From contig NW_025064899.1 of NCBI RefSeq assembly GCF_019112545.1, positions 385,625-449,624 on the forward strand: a DNA stretch of 64,000 bases. The letters run 5' to 3'. The translations under genes were made by a program, and so were the position numbers. This stretch comes from Guyanagaster necrorhizus (lineage: Eukaryota > Basidiomycota > Agaricomycetes > Agaricales > Physalacriaceae). Positions 22,675-35,140 of this stretch are shown here, in pieces (position 1 is the stretch's first letter; each line of letters opens with the position of its first letter). Under the pieces are notes generated by a model that did not search any database, had not been told where the DNA came from, and saw nothing but the letters and a program-made list of their open reading frames with translations.

Positions 22675-25309
22675 TTATTCCATCCTCACCCACATTCCTT
22701 CCTAAAATAAAATCATTAACACGACAAAAATCCCGACGATCCTGAACGGCTGACCTTGGCAAACATAGTAAGATGTGTCCCAAACATTATTTTATCCCTT
22801 CCCTTGACCTGATCCCCTGCCCAGCTTACCGGCGGCTTTGCCTCCGGTGCTTGTGCGTCCTGCGCAATACTGAAGGACGAGAACGTCTGGAGCAACCGAA
22901 TGACAAAGTACGACGCTTCATTGTACGCGAACTGGAAAACCAAGCGTAAGACGAGATGAGACCGACCAAACCAAACTAACGAACCTGCTGGCCCAGACAT
23001 ATCCGAGGTCCAGTGTTGAAGGGCAAGAAGATGAACGGGTTAGGCGTTAGATACTTGTGTAGGCGGGAATCAAGGAACCGGTCTGGGTCAAAATCAAGAG
23101 CTATTATCGTACAATGAGTCAGTGTGGATTGCTGGTGAGAGACAGCCCATACCATCGGGACCCCACAGGTCAACCCTACGGTGCATCCAGAAGACTCCCC
23201 ATAGCACTCTGAGCGGACAGAGCTTTAGTAACGATATTTGAGACGACCTTAAATGAATACTCACTTGGTACCGCTTGCTACATAGTATGGTCGACCTATT
23301 GTGTTGGGCAGCGTTGTGTCCACATTGGCAGTTCTAATTGCACGACATTTAGCTGATTTCGAATACATGCGAATGTCAAGTTCCCTACCGAGAATCAAAA
23401 GGACTGCCATAATTCTATGTGATGAGTAATGACAATAGAAAGGAATCAGTAGGAATTCTTACACGGGAGGATAAAGTCTCAACGTCTCTGCGTACAAGTC
23501 GTCAGTGAGTTATTGCTCGAAATTCTACGAATCCAAGATGTATATACCGTTCAAAAATGCCCTCAAATATTTCATATCGCGAATGTCCGCATACGTTGGC
23601 TGTTTATCACCCAAAGCTTGGGCGATCTCTTCCCGTAAACACTTCACGATGTGTGGGTTCTCCGTAAGCGCGTACACAGCAAAGGTAAGCAGAGATGCAG
23701 TCTATACCATATTGTTAGAACATTAGACACGGAAATGCACTGGACTGACCGTATCTCTCGAGGCAACGAGAATGTTCACGAGCTCGTCTATGATTGCGCG
23801 CGTGTCTAGCACCACCAATGATAAGCAACGCTCCGCAAAAGAAGACCCAGAACAAGACTACCTTCGGTATCCTCGACCAGATCGTCTAAAAGGGAGGTGA
23901 CTTCTTTCTCCTTATCATCAAGAGCTTCGCCGGCGTCTGCCTTCTGCTTCTTCCTCGCGAACGCATCGTCAAGCAGAGGCTGAACGATCCCCTCTATGAC
24001 ATGTCTGTGCGGCGTAACCTTGTTGTGCCAGAATTCCAACAGTGGCCACATGGTCCCCGTCCTAGATCTTCGAGCGATCAATTCCTGTCCTTTCACGAAC
24101 GCCCGAACGAAGATATTCGACGGGTGATCCGCAGCAAAGGCTGTGTCCCCCGCCTGCGACTGCGACCACCCCGATGGGTACGGAAGCCGAGCGGATAGCG
24201 AACAAATATCCTCGCCGAAAAGGAACTCGGTGGCCGAATCCAACGTAAAGCGTGAAACGACATCCTACATGACTGCGGTCAGTCATCATTCTCAGCGTGT
24301 TTGCCGATGTAATTACCTGAAAATCTACTGGATATCCTTCTTCAAGTCTATCTTTTATCAGTCTAATCGTTTCGACAGCGTGTCTCTCAAAATTATCGAA
24401 GTCACTGATCCTGTCTTTACTGAAGAATGGACGGGTCATGTTGCGGTGATATCTACGGAACGGTCATCCCGGGTCAGTGAGATGTCGTACGCCTAATTGC
24501 TGGGCGCTCACTTCCACATGTCACCTAGGCACGGGCGAAATGGTGATGAGTATGGATTCAAAGCCACCCTTATATAGAACGTGCGGTCATACCATCCGAA
24601 TTGAATACACCGGTGCCAAGAAGGTCCGCCCACTGAGAAAATAGCCTGGGTCCTAAACGCTTATGATGAGGGAGATATCTAAAAGTCGAAATGACTGTTC
24701 GCACCCTTCTCAAAGTCTTTGAATTGCGTGGCCAAAACCGCCTTGGAAATGATCAGAAAGGCATTTCCTTTGATAATAATTGCAAAATCACCTTCACATG
24801 TTCGGGCTCGATAGTAATTATCTTCGCGAAGTCAATGGCAAGCGAATAGACCCAGTCGGCTACTGACGTACCCGGCTTTCTGAAAATATGTTGATGCAAT
24901 ATGTGTTTCCATACTGTCGATGCCATTCGAGAAACATTTCACCTGCGTCTGATGGTGAGAAGCAGCGCAAAAGAAAATATTGTTGCAGATACGCACCAGG
25001 ATACATGAGCGTTTTTGTATGCCTCATGAGCGCGCGCATGATAGAGAAACTACTCTGCTGAACATCCGGGACAAAATCCGCGCCTTTGAGGGCAGCATCT
25101 TGATGCATGTGCGTCCACCTCCGTAGATACGACATCAGCTCCCCAGTGAGGAACCACAGCAGCGCAGCAACAGGGTATGTTATCCACGAAAAGCGATCAA
25201 CAGTAAATCGTGAATAGAAGAATCCGGACACGACATAAATGAGAATTAGCACCAAGAGAAAGTGGATTACCGGACGCAGCAAGTACGATGGTCCTGGTGG
25301 TAGCTGCAT
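22675..25309 (-). CDS. Cytochrome P450 monooxygenase, CYP63-like
   Basis: The start at 25309 gives [20 protein letters not shown] followed by a second hydrophobic segment, so there are two N-terminal helices, as in Agaricomycete CYP63-type enzymes. In order follow [47 protein letters not shown] (C-helix area), [15 protein letters not shown], the I-helix [22 protein letters not shown] (E-x-x-R), [19 protein letters not shown], the heme loop [15 protein letters not shown] and [17 protein letters not shown]. The tiny last exon (22701-22675) ends GMWVRME. Introns join all frames without lesions. CYP63 enzymes oxidise alkanes, fatty acids and xenobiotics; assignment to that family is from resemblance only. 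A TATA-like tttatatgg (minus CATATAAA) lies about 40 bp upstream of the start. Confidence 0.9.
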
Positions 25310-26502
25310 GGCCGAGAACTAGGACATCGATTGCAGAGCTGAGGCTCATTTATATGGCATCGGCCTTGTGACCGGATCACGTAACAGCACGTCTCAGACA
25401 TATCATCTTTTGTGGCTTCCTCCCCCCTCTGTACACAGGAGAAAAAACGTAGATGATAGATCGATGATAGGAGATGAGATGGAAGAGGAGTACAGCCAAT
25501 GTTATTCAGCTTATCTTGTCTTTTCTTCCTTACGATCTGGCCCCGTGGTAGCGGCACTAATTGCATTTTGGAGATAACGGAAGACGGATAACCGGCCTCT
25601 TAAACGGATTTGGGAAAGCAGACCGGGATGATATCACAGAGGCCGTGTAATTGATGGGGCATCAGTAATGCAGTGTGATTCCGAGACTTGCTCGGAGAAA
25701 ATCAATTTATTGAAGGAGTGATGATTGATTGGGCTTCACCGTCGATCTCTCGATGCTATCTCTCGAATAATAATATATGAGAGATCACGCTGAAAAACTG
25801 AAAGATCATGAATAACAGCATCCACAACGCCATTTTTCTTCACAAACTTAGGACTCACCAGCAACGAATCTGTCAACGATAAATTGGTGTGCGTTTCCCG
25901 AGGGGGTAGACGGACTGGACATTCAACGCCGCACTTGAAATCATTGGGAGAATCGGTAGGCCGTCTGAACTGATACCGCCTCATCGACATCACCGAAGGA
26001 TAGAATGTTCGAACATACTTAGGCCGGAAATGCATCCAATTTCGCCCAGTAGGAATGCAGTGATCGCAAGAAGCGAAGAGGCACAAAAATAGAAATGGAA
26101 ATTGAAATTGAGGCCCGCTCATACACGTGATCGCGGACCGCCTACTCGGGCGCCGGGGGCAATCCGATCCCGCACCTTTTGCCAGAACTATCGAAAGAAG
26201 TTGGAGAAGTTAGAAGGACGATGAAAGGGTGAACCAGACACGTATATTCATAGCGGAATAAAATATATCTTGAGATTAAGTACCGTCAATTGTGGCTTTC
26301 GTAGCGGACAAGATATTCCATAAATTTAGGACCTTTGCCCATGGCTCGGTGGATGGCAAATAAGACACAAAAATAAGATGGATACAGCAGTACGTACATT
26401 AGAATACAGGGGAATATGTTAACTTCCGATAGCAAGATATCGAAGACCATAATAAGCAGATATATCGGTAGTGACGGATATCGACAAATGTCCCGAATCC
26501 AA
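25310..26502. other. Gene-poor; one unrecognised minus frame
   Basis: A 128-codon minus frame (25736-26122) starts MSGPQFQFPFLFLCLFASCD, which could be a signal peptide, and continues without a recognised domain. A second minus frame (26286-26606) overlaps the end of the rhodopsin-like gene and is a shadow. The 25310-25735 stretch is the P450 upstream region. Confidence 0.35.
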
Positions 26503-27871
26503 TCATACGTGGTAACTTGACTCAGACGAAAGTCCGTATGGTTTGTCCCAATTATGATCCGTACAGGAGTCGAGCCCAATGGGTGCACGCACACCTGGCT
26601 CACCATCCAAATCCTTATTACTACGAGTCATTATAGTCGTCATCGAAGCTCCCGTCGTCCCCGTAATTATGTCGTCAAGCCGTATCGTCGTGACTTCCCT
26701 GTGGGGGTGAGTTGCCGCCGTGTCTTTGTGCGTGAGGATGCGTGAAGCGAAGTGCAGGAACGTCGATACCAGCTGTCCTTTCTGGGCTGCGCTATGCTGC
26801 GACTCTTCTCGAATCCTTATGGCCGCGGTAACGACCACAGGGATGTTACACACAATTAGGGAAACGCAATCCTAATTCATCATTAGTCCTCCTGGCAGCG
26901 ACGCTGCAATTAAGGAGTCCACGCACTTCGACTATGGCCGAGATGACCACCTTTGCTTCGCCAAAAGTGAGGATGTAGGCCGCGTGAACGAGGGATACAA
27001 TGGTCGTCACGATGCAGGTCGAGAAGATGACCATGAGGCGAAGTCGAAGACATTTGTCTTCTAGCCCAGCAAGGAGTTTTAGCGGGGCAAGAATCAATAT
27101 GAGATCCGCAATCACATCAGCTGTCAGCGGGGTTAAACAGGCATGTCGATGATACTGGAAGGATAATCGACTTACAGACTAGTTGGGAGATAGCCACTTG
27201 CTTGTTGAGGGTACACTGCGGGCTCCGCGTGTCCCTCCATCCCAGCTCTGGTTCACAGACCCAGAACAGCTGAGCTATAAGGATCGCGAGAACGAGGATG
27301 AACAGAGCGGCGATACAAAAGAGTCTACGCCGTCGGGTCTCACTAGGATCCACCCGGATCATCGAAAATAGTATTGAAAGCCGGGCTGTCCTGCTCCAGG
27401 TGTTAGATAGGTAATGATAAGATAGCACTTCGCTCACCAGATAATAATATAAAAAGTGACAGCCATGAGGTAGTAAGCTGCTATACGCGTGGACCTCGAG
27501 AGGACAGCTGGATAAAAGATTAGAAGCAGAAATACAAGATATCATTGTAATAGCGCTCACTGGGATTGGGTAAGTGCATAAATACTGCAGCAATCTGCAA
27601 AAAAAGAGCAAACATGGACACCAGCGCCCATGCCTGCGGCAAAAAAGAAAACCGTTAATGGTGTTCATCTCCAAAAATGAGAACTTACATCATCGGCCCA
27701 ATATCGACCCCTTCGAATGAAGAGGCGATGAACAGTTGTCGCAATAGCAACCGTGGAGCACACCGCACAAGTGACTGTAAAGAACACATCAATTACTGCC
27801 CACCCCCCTCCTTCTATCTAAAACGGTTACTCACTCTTCAATATAACAAGGGGATTGCTTGCGTCAAGCAT
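26503..27871 (-). CDS. Fungal rhodopsin-like seven-helix membrane protein
   Basis: This is an integral membrane protein of the fungal rhodopsin-domain family (the widespread PF20684-like group, not retinal-binding opsins). The start at 27871 gives MLDASNPLVILK. It then splices to VTCAVCSTVAIATTVHRLF, RRGRYWADD-AWALVSMFALF, AYYLMAVTFYIIIWTSRTAR, LSILFSMIRVDPSETRRRR, an extracellular segment with C-EPELGWRD-SPQC, ADVIADLILILAPLKLLAG and LRLRLMVIFSTCIVTTIVS. The last helices are VSLIVCNIPVVVTAAIRI. The R-x-ARLS-LFS-IR and D-x-AD-IL---P motifs are typical of the family. A polar tail ends at 26503. Role unknown; proposed receptors or sensors. I saw no lesion. Confidence 0.8.
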
Positions 27872-28721
27872 GACGGGAAAAAACTAAAGACAGACCAATG
27901 GTGCCACAGGCCAGCCTGGGTGGACGTTATAAAGCAAGGTGGATGGACACTACCAGCAATAGAAGGGTGAATGAAGTTGCGCATGGCCTTCCGAGACTCG
28001 AAACTGAAGGAAGACGTGCATTATCTGTCATGCTTCTTGGATTCAATCGAAGGCCCACGTTATGCACGTAACCGCGTTTATATTGGTTTAAAGTCTTCGG
28101 CCAGATCAGACGCCGTATCGTATAATTGATTCGTTATCGTCGGAGGGGCATCTCCAGGAGCAAGCGACCGTGAGTCTAAACAGCGGTAGACGCGGAGAAT
28201 GGAGATCGCAAGAAAGGTAAATTGAAACCTGTTAGTTGAAAGGGGAATGCTCGTTGTCACGGTTTGTACGGAGGAACTGGAGTTCTTCGGTAAATGAAAT
28301 GAGGCTGACAAGGATTTTGATTTTTCTTGTCACTGGGTAAATAAAAACTATGAATGAACTGATCAGTGCCAGAGAACGTTACACGAGTGGATCGGCATAT
28401 CTGAGTTTCAAACAAATCTTCGGCATGTCATCGGCCCGTCACACGTCATGTTAGTCCGCCTTAGTGGCAGACATGGCCACCCTTGGACGTTTTTGAACAC
28501 AGATTACCCAGTCTTTCCTTCTTCGCTCCCATGCTCCCTCCACGCCTCAAGACCTCGAGGCCAGTCTTGCGCTTCCGAATACATTTATAGATCCGCTATT
28601 ACCAAGGTATCTCATAATATTAGCAAAATCTGCTTCATTTAGAGCTTCTTTCCGGGCTCGAGGTCAGTGGTAAAAGAAGACGTCTGCAAGCGTTCACACA
28701 AGTTCTCTTGCCTCACTCGCA
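27872..28721. other. Intergenic; small unrecognised frame
   Basis: A 77-codon minus frame (28078-28311) ends with a smooth segment (SLAPGDAPPTITNQLYDTAS) and may be an exon of an unrecognised small gene. Otherwise this is the shared upstream region of the rhodopsin-like gene (-) and the CMD-like gene (+). Confidence 0.35.
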
Positions 28722-29578
28722 ATGGCTGATATTGCTACTCGTGAATTTCTCGCCCATCTTGAAGCGCTCTACCCCAAGCAGGCTGAGGGAGTTGTCAGTC
28801 CCTGGTCTCTTGTCGCTGTGACTGCCTTTAGTTCCGGAAATCTACCAGAGGCCGTTCCTGAGGTCTTCAAGTATGCGCTTGAGGGCCTGAAGACTCACGA
28901 ACAACGGCTGCTCCTCGCGCGGAAGTTGCAGGACGCGTTGTTCAAGTCTGGATTGCTGTCAGGATTTCCCAAGGTACGTCGGTTCAGGGTAGCGTTTCAA
29001 GGTCCCATCGTTGACGTGCAGTGCTAGGCTATCAACGCTCTTGGGCAGCTATACACCGCCGTTCCTAACGAACTGCGCGATACGAAACCCCTGCGGTAGG
29101 TCGCATCGTATTTTCCTTTGTTTTGACGCTCAGCTAGCGTCCTTGCAGTGACGTGTCAAAGTCAGTAGAAACTTTGACAGAGAACGGCCAACATTACTTC
29201 GACCAGACTTATGGGGAAACCGCAGCTACTGTTCAACCTTATCTGCGGAAGATCTGTCCCGATCTTGGTCAGTCATTTGATCCGTGTAGCCAATCAGATT
29301 TAATCCGCAAGCACACCACAGAGTTCTTTTCCACGACTTTTGCGTACGGTTACACGTACAGCTTTTTCGACGTTGTCTCGCCTGCTGAGACTTCGTTCAC
29401 TATGGTGGCGGCTCTGATAGCCAACGACACACCGCGTCAAATTGACTGGCATTTGCGGGGATCTCTGAGGAACGGTGCCACGTTGGATGAAGTGAAAACG
29501 GTTCGCCAGATTGCTATCGAGGTCGCCAAGGCATCAGGCGTAAAGTGGAAGAATGACATCCCTGATATCCATGAGTGA
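28722..29578 (+). CDS. Carboxymuconolactone decarboxylase-like (AhpD-fold) protein
   Basis: Three exons (28722-28973, 29028-29095, 29149-29578) give 249 residues. The reading starts MADIATREFLAHLEALYPKQ and ends DIPDIHE. The second half carries the helical CMD-like pattern: FAYGYTYSFFDVVSPAETSF, then VAALIANDTPRQIDWHLRG, then NGATLDEVKTVRQIAIEVAK. That last segment (G-A-T-x-x-E-V, then R-Q-I-A-I-E) is the family hallmark. The C-x-x-C pair of true AhpD peroxidases is absent, so alkyl-hydroperoxidase chemistry is unlikely; a lyase-like or non-catalytic role is possible. Agaricomycetes and Ascomycetes have many such proteins of unknown substrate. A broken duplicate lies at 16.1-16.7 kb. Confidence 0.8.
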
Positions 29579-29784
29579 ACTTGTTGCTGTACATAAGTGT
29601 ATTTTTCGCTCTTTACCTTTCCGAGTATGGTTGCCGAGCTGATTTGCGTAATGCGAATCGGTTTGAGCGGCTATAAGGAGCTCTAAGCCACGGCTCCGTT
29701 TTCGGATTATAGATCTATTTTTAGTACTTTCTCCGGTATAGTGGTAATATTGAAGTACTTTGAGAGCTGTCCATAACACGTTAA

Positions 29785-31420
29785 TGATGGATAATCTGCA
29801 TGATGTGGAGATTATATAGTGTAGAAAGTTAATGTGAAGATATTGCACTGACTGTTGTTTCCCAGGCTGCAAAGTCTGAGACAAAGGCTGTTAGTGCTTG
29901 AAGTGAATGTAGACTTCAACTGATGCCTTGGATCTTCTTTCTGGAATGATGTGCTGTATCTCCACCATACATCTGATAGTCTGATTTAGATTCCAAGAGA
30001 TTTTTTTGACAGTATATGGGTCAGATAGGCTCACATGCTCATGGTCTGAGGCCTTTGTGCTTTTGAACTTAGTCTTAATATTTGTTCACTTACTGATATA
30101 CTTAGCCACTGTGCTAGTATGGGTTTTCATGCTCATAGACTTGATATTTCTGGCCATCTGACTCATACTTCTATTTTTGGTTTGCCATATGCCTTTAGTC
30201 TCTTGTTCTGTCTCCCTACAAAGTGCCCTAGTTTGTTTGTATTTCCTTCTAAAGCCTATGAACCCTGCCCAACCTCCTGGCTCATCCTTATCTGCCTCTG
30301 TCTACTCCCTATTTTCATTATGACTTGTCTTTACTTTGTACTGTACTTATATGACCTTATTTTGACCCAGAATACTGTGCCTATGATTCACTCTATTCAT
30401 TTCCCTAATCCTCCAATCACCTGTACTTCATTACAGCTCTGAAATATTCTTTATATTAGCATAAAAGATGTAGGGACATCAATACACTTAGAATTCTCTT
30501 GTTGCTATTCCCTCTGAACTGGCATCAGACCTAAGAGAATAGGGCAATATCTCACTCTCATAGGTAGACAACAATATCAATCTCATGACAGATAGGATGG
30601 ACAGTTGACATGTAGTCTGTTTTTAAACTTGATTGTTAACTGCATAAGCTAGGCTATGACCAATCAAATACCATCTTTGATAGATTTCCTGTCCACTGAC
30701 TGCAACATGTCCCTTCCAACCTCATCTGGAACCTCAAAAAACAATACAACAGGATTTCTGCCACAGAGCTTCTAATTCCCATAATAACACTATAATTACA
30801 GCGAAAATACATCATCATCATACACTATTGGCTGGAAAAGAATCAACACATATTACTTGATACTTTGTGCAAGAGGCACTAGCTTCTGCAAGGTTGATAC
30901 TAGTCCTTTGAGCTTTGGTAAATGTGTTATGACACAAGCTGATGGTGCAAATATTGAAGTTCAACAGCTCTGAGACCTGAAAGACATGGTAATTTTACAT
31001 GAATCACCAGCATAATAAGTTAATGCATAATATTCCCTACCAAACCAACAGTCAGTGTCACTATAATTTCCACTGGAAGCTTCTTTGCCTCAAATCATTT
31101 ATACCAGTCAGGGCTGTTGCATATTTTGAGATGAGGAAGGAGAGAAACTGTAAAAAAGCTCAATTTTCAATTTCCTGTTGCTGTGCAGATGAGTAGGTTG
31201 TTGCTGTTCACTGTCTACAGCCAGCTGATCTGCCAAACCATCTACACCTGCTTTGACATACACTGCAACCCATGCAGTTGAATATGACATTAATCTAGTA
31301 AGTTACAATATCACAAGGAGCTTATATTGATTTTAATGTGTTAGTTTTCTGTGTTTGACCTTTAATCAGTGAACAGATGCAAAATACTTACTCTTAGGTA
31401 TCACAAGACTCTACCTGTAC
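29785..31420. other. CpG-depleted, AT-rich relic block (1)
   Basis: Only one CpG (near 30811) was seen in about 1.6 kb, whereas flanking genes are CpG-rich. TG and CA are abundant, as left by deamination of methylated CpG. No open frame makes sense; a 107-codon + frame (30119-30442) is hydrophobic and probably artefactual. It is interpreted as decayed repeat DNA. Confidence 0.65.
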
Positions 31421-32123
31421 TCGATCTCAGTGCAAGCAGAAGAGTATCACATAGTAGATACACCAGGTTCCTGACCTCATCGAGTAACCCCGGACATGGA
31501 CCACACAGCACGTCCTGCCAATTAAACTTAACGTTATTATATAAAAGCACTTACAAAGAGATGTGAACATCTCACTGTTCTGAGGCTTTTCAGGACAGAA
31601 AACATGTTTATGAAGGTAGGTACTGTATAAAAAGGTGTTTTCTTCAATAAATTACGCACATTCCCTGCCAGAAACTACGAAATGTCTATATTTATCGCCG
31701 AGATGGAAGCACACTTCTTAGCCGAACGGACCGAGTTGCTTTGCTCAAATCGAAAACCTGCCTGAGACAGCTCGGCTACCGTAGGCACCGGTTCATTCTG
31801 TTGTGGCCACTGTTTCTCCCAAGGCACTATCGATTCTTATATCTGATCCTGACTTCTCGTCGCCGAGATCTACCAAGTTTGAATAGGAAAGAAGTGGTGC
31901 CTGACGACTTGAATGCCCTGGCTTTCGGCGTTTCTCAGCTACAAAATGATTCTCAATTTCGGATCAGCGTGTACGAAGAGAGCGATAGTGGTCTGGTAAA
32001 TTTCGTACTATCCGCGCTCGTTTGACCGTCTCCTTGACGGTTGCACTTTAAGAACCACACAACCTTCGATCATCAGCGGACTAGTAGTCTTACCTTGATA
32101 TCCGCCCTTCGTCTCAGCGCACC
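31421..32123. other. Upstream region of the MFS transporter
   Basis: A 94-codon + frame (31741-32025) has no recognised motif. CpG frequency returns to normal here. No gene is supported. Confidence 0.4.
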
Positions 32124-34525
32124 ATGTCGCCGACAAACGGATGTGACAGCGAGAAGAGCGTAGCGAGCCCGGTTTCAGAGGGCGAACCACTAGCCGTAGA
32201 CAAAAGTATTCGACGGAAGGTTGATCTGAATTTGATTCCTATCATTGCAATCCTCTACCTTTGTAGTTTTTTGTGAGTTGCCCCTCTTTTTTTTCTTCGC
32301 TTCAGATGCTTATCCCTATTTGAAGGGATCGAGGAAATATCGGTACGCACGCTTTGTTATATGCTGTTCCGCCTGTGCCAATGACTTGAATAAACTATAG
32401 GCAATGCAAGGGTACCTCCGATTTCACACTTTACGATATGTCTCGTTGATATTGGTATCAGGTCGCCGGCATGGCGGACGACCTGGAATTGACTGGTCTT
32501 CGGTACCAGCTGACGGCGGCTGTGTTCTTCGTGCGTTTGAGCTTTCCAAATCCACTTCAGGGTTAACAACATTGTAGATCCCGTATAGTCTGCTGGAGAT
32601 ACCATGGTGAGTGGTGTGTAGGCCGTCCATCTGATTCCACAGAGCGAATCATTGCACAGTAATATTATTATGAAATTGATGCGACCGTCAATCTGGCGTG
32701 AGTAACCTCCCCTGGTCCCCCGTGCTCAACGGCCTCTCATTGAATTCGCCCCGGCTAGTCCCCGGAATTATGCTTGCATGGGGGCTCGTTAGTAAGTGTG
32801 GACCGTAGACCATGGAGACTAATCCGAAGTTCATTCTCACAGTGTTCTCGATGGCTTTCGTAAAAAGTTACCATGGCCTCATCGTGTGATGTTTCTTTCC
32901 TTCGTTTTTTGTGGAGTTTCTCACTTATCATTATGTAGTGCCCGGGTGTTCTTGGGTCTGGCTGAAGCAGGATTACCTCCTGGCGTTGGTGTGTTCCTCT
33001 TAATCCTCAACCTGTACCCGGCATTATATGGTTTTCTCCAGCATTTCTCATCACCGTATGGTATCGCCGCGAGGACCAGGCGCGGCCCTTGTCATTCTAC
33101 TTCTCAACGGCAACTCTGTCTGGTAAATTAAGCTCAAGCTCATTTTCTCACATGAGCTTACCTTCTGTTCAGGTGCATTTGGCGGCTTACTCGCGTTCGC
33201 TATCCAGAAAATGGATGGGTCGGTTAACGTGAACTTGTGTAATATCCATGTTTAGTTCTGATATGATTACTTGTAGACTTGGTAACCTCAGAGGATGGGC
33301 CTGGATCGTGAGTCAATATTACCGCTAGATTGTCATACAATATTCTGAATATTGATTCTCCCGTGCTCTAGTTTTTGTTGGAGGGATTAGGTGTGTAAAT
33401 TTTCACTCGACGCCTTAGCTGACGGCTCACCTGACTAATACCAGCAACTATCGTCGCTTCTCTACTGGCATTGTGGAAGCTGCCTGATGTAAGTATGATC
33501 CAATAACAATCCGCCGTCGTCGCTTAGTACTAGCATGATAGTACCCAAGCACAGCCAAATTTCTCACCCCAAGTGAAAAGGATCACCTTGCGGAAGTGCT
33601 TCGTCGTGATAATGAGGGAGAGCCATCCCATTTCGAGATGCGCTTCGTTTGGGAGACGTTACGAGATTACAAGTCATGGCTGCAGACTGCCATGTACATT
33701 GGGTACGCTCCAGACTTCCTGACGAATAGCTCAAGCTTATCTCGATGTTCAGCATGGTAATGCCCTTATACTCTATCTCGATATTCCTTCCCACAATTAT
33801 CAACGCTCTTGGATACTCCGCTTCTCAAGCTCAACTGTATGTCTTCCCCTCCAACAGCACTAATATATCTCACTTTTATTCCACAGGATGACAATACCAC
33901 CTTACGCCATTGGCTGCGTCTTTACCATGCTTCTTGGTACGTTGTCTGACCGGTTCAAGGTACGCGGACCCTTCATCATGGGATGCTCGCTGCTCGCCAT
34001 CCTCGGATACGCGATGCTCTACGCCACGAGCCCGACGGACCTGCCGGGCGTCGGATATGTAGGCTGTATTTTGATCACATGCGGAGTTTTCCCGACCGTT
34101 CCTCTGATGTTGGTCTGGGGATCAGGGAACGCGGGTAGCTCGCTGAAGAAAGGCGTGATTATCGGACTCCAGAGCGGCGTCGGTAATCTTGGAGGGTAAT
34201 GATTTGTCTTCTCAGTGGACAGAAAGAGCTGCTGAGATTCTTTCCTCCAGGATTTGTTCCTCGTTCATATACAGAACACAGGACACTCCGAGATTTCACT
34301 TGGGTCATGGTGTGTAATGTTCGTGCTTGCTTCGATAAGGTAATGATGGTGATAGGCTTCGTGCTCGGGTTCTTGTGTATGGCATTCGTCGTCTCTGCAT
34401 TCACAATATGTCTCTACCACAGACTCAACCAAGCCAAGGAGGTGTTTTGCGTGAAAGAAGGCATTCAAAGGGATCGCAAAGCAGATTTCGCCAATCTAGG
34501 AGCCGACTCCCCTTTATTCAAGTGA
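32124..34525 (+). CDS. MFS transporter, allantoate permease / anion:cation symporter type
   Basis: A 12-helix plasma-membrane symporter of the Dal5/Tna1-like family, which imports allantoate, nicotinate, vitamins and related anions. The start at 32124 gives MSPTNGCDSEKS, then DKSIRRKVDLNLIPIIAILY (helix 1) and the family motif LDRGNIGNARVAGM, which is built from two micro-exons (32326-32342, 17 nt; 32401-32411, 11 nt) spliced to VAGM at 32462. Next come LTAAVFF-IPYSLLEIPW, SRVFLGLAEAGLPPGV, GNLRGWAWIF-LEGL, VWETLRDYKSWLQTAMYIG, MTIPPYAIGCVFTMLLGTLS, DRFKVRGPFIMG and NAGSSLKKGVIIGLQSGVGN. A final pair of helices leads to HRLNQAKEV and GADSPLFK. An additional 3' exon beyond the GTGAGT at 34521 is possible. 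No lesion was seen. The exact substrate is unknown. Confidence 0.85.
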
Positions 34526-35140
34526 GTCATTGCACTCTTAAGTGCTCTTAATGTATTGATCATCACGATGAAGATATACCTTGTAGAGGGGATGCATCAT
34601 TCTTGGGAGGTATCATGATACAGACTTCATTTAGCCTGCTATTCCATGTACACGAAGAAAGGTAACCATCACTATTTACCTATGATTGATAGCTATAGAT
34701 GGCAAACCAATTTCTTGAACCTCTGCTCTCCCTTTAATTGGGTAACGTCGATTTTCTAATGGTTCCAACATGAGTCGAGAGTAAACGCTGCCTAACAGAA
34801 GCTATTTATCCCCCAAAGGACCTCTGCTAGCCCTGTAGCGAATCTATTGCTAGGCTGAGATATTTAAGGCCTTTTCGTTCCTCGCTTGTTTTTCCGCAGC
34901 ATAATTAGGGTGTACATATGGTAAATTAACAGACATCTAATATCGGAACGGTGTCAATGGAAGCTTCATAGCGAGTTCGCAGCCTCTTGTTTTCTGTACA
35001 TTAACCGCATCCCAAAGCACAGCGCGTTACCGCCTTGGTGCATCCCAACATACAGGAGGTTATACAGGTGACCGGGTCATACATAGGTTGTCCGGCCTGG
35101 GAGTAACCATGATCGCATGAGGTTTGCATGTGAAGCAGAG
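34526..35140. other. Intergenic, no supported gene
   Basis: Downstream of the MFS transporter. No frame above the noise was seen. Confidence 0.45.

Noticed and set aside
30119..30442. Hydrophobic 107-codon frame as a membrane protein
   Set aside because: It lies in a CpG-depleted, T-rich block where hydrophobic frames arise by composition alone.
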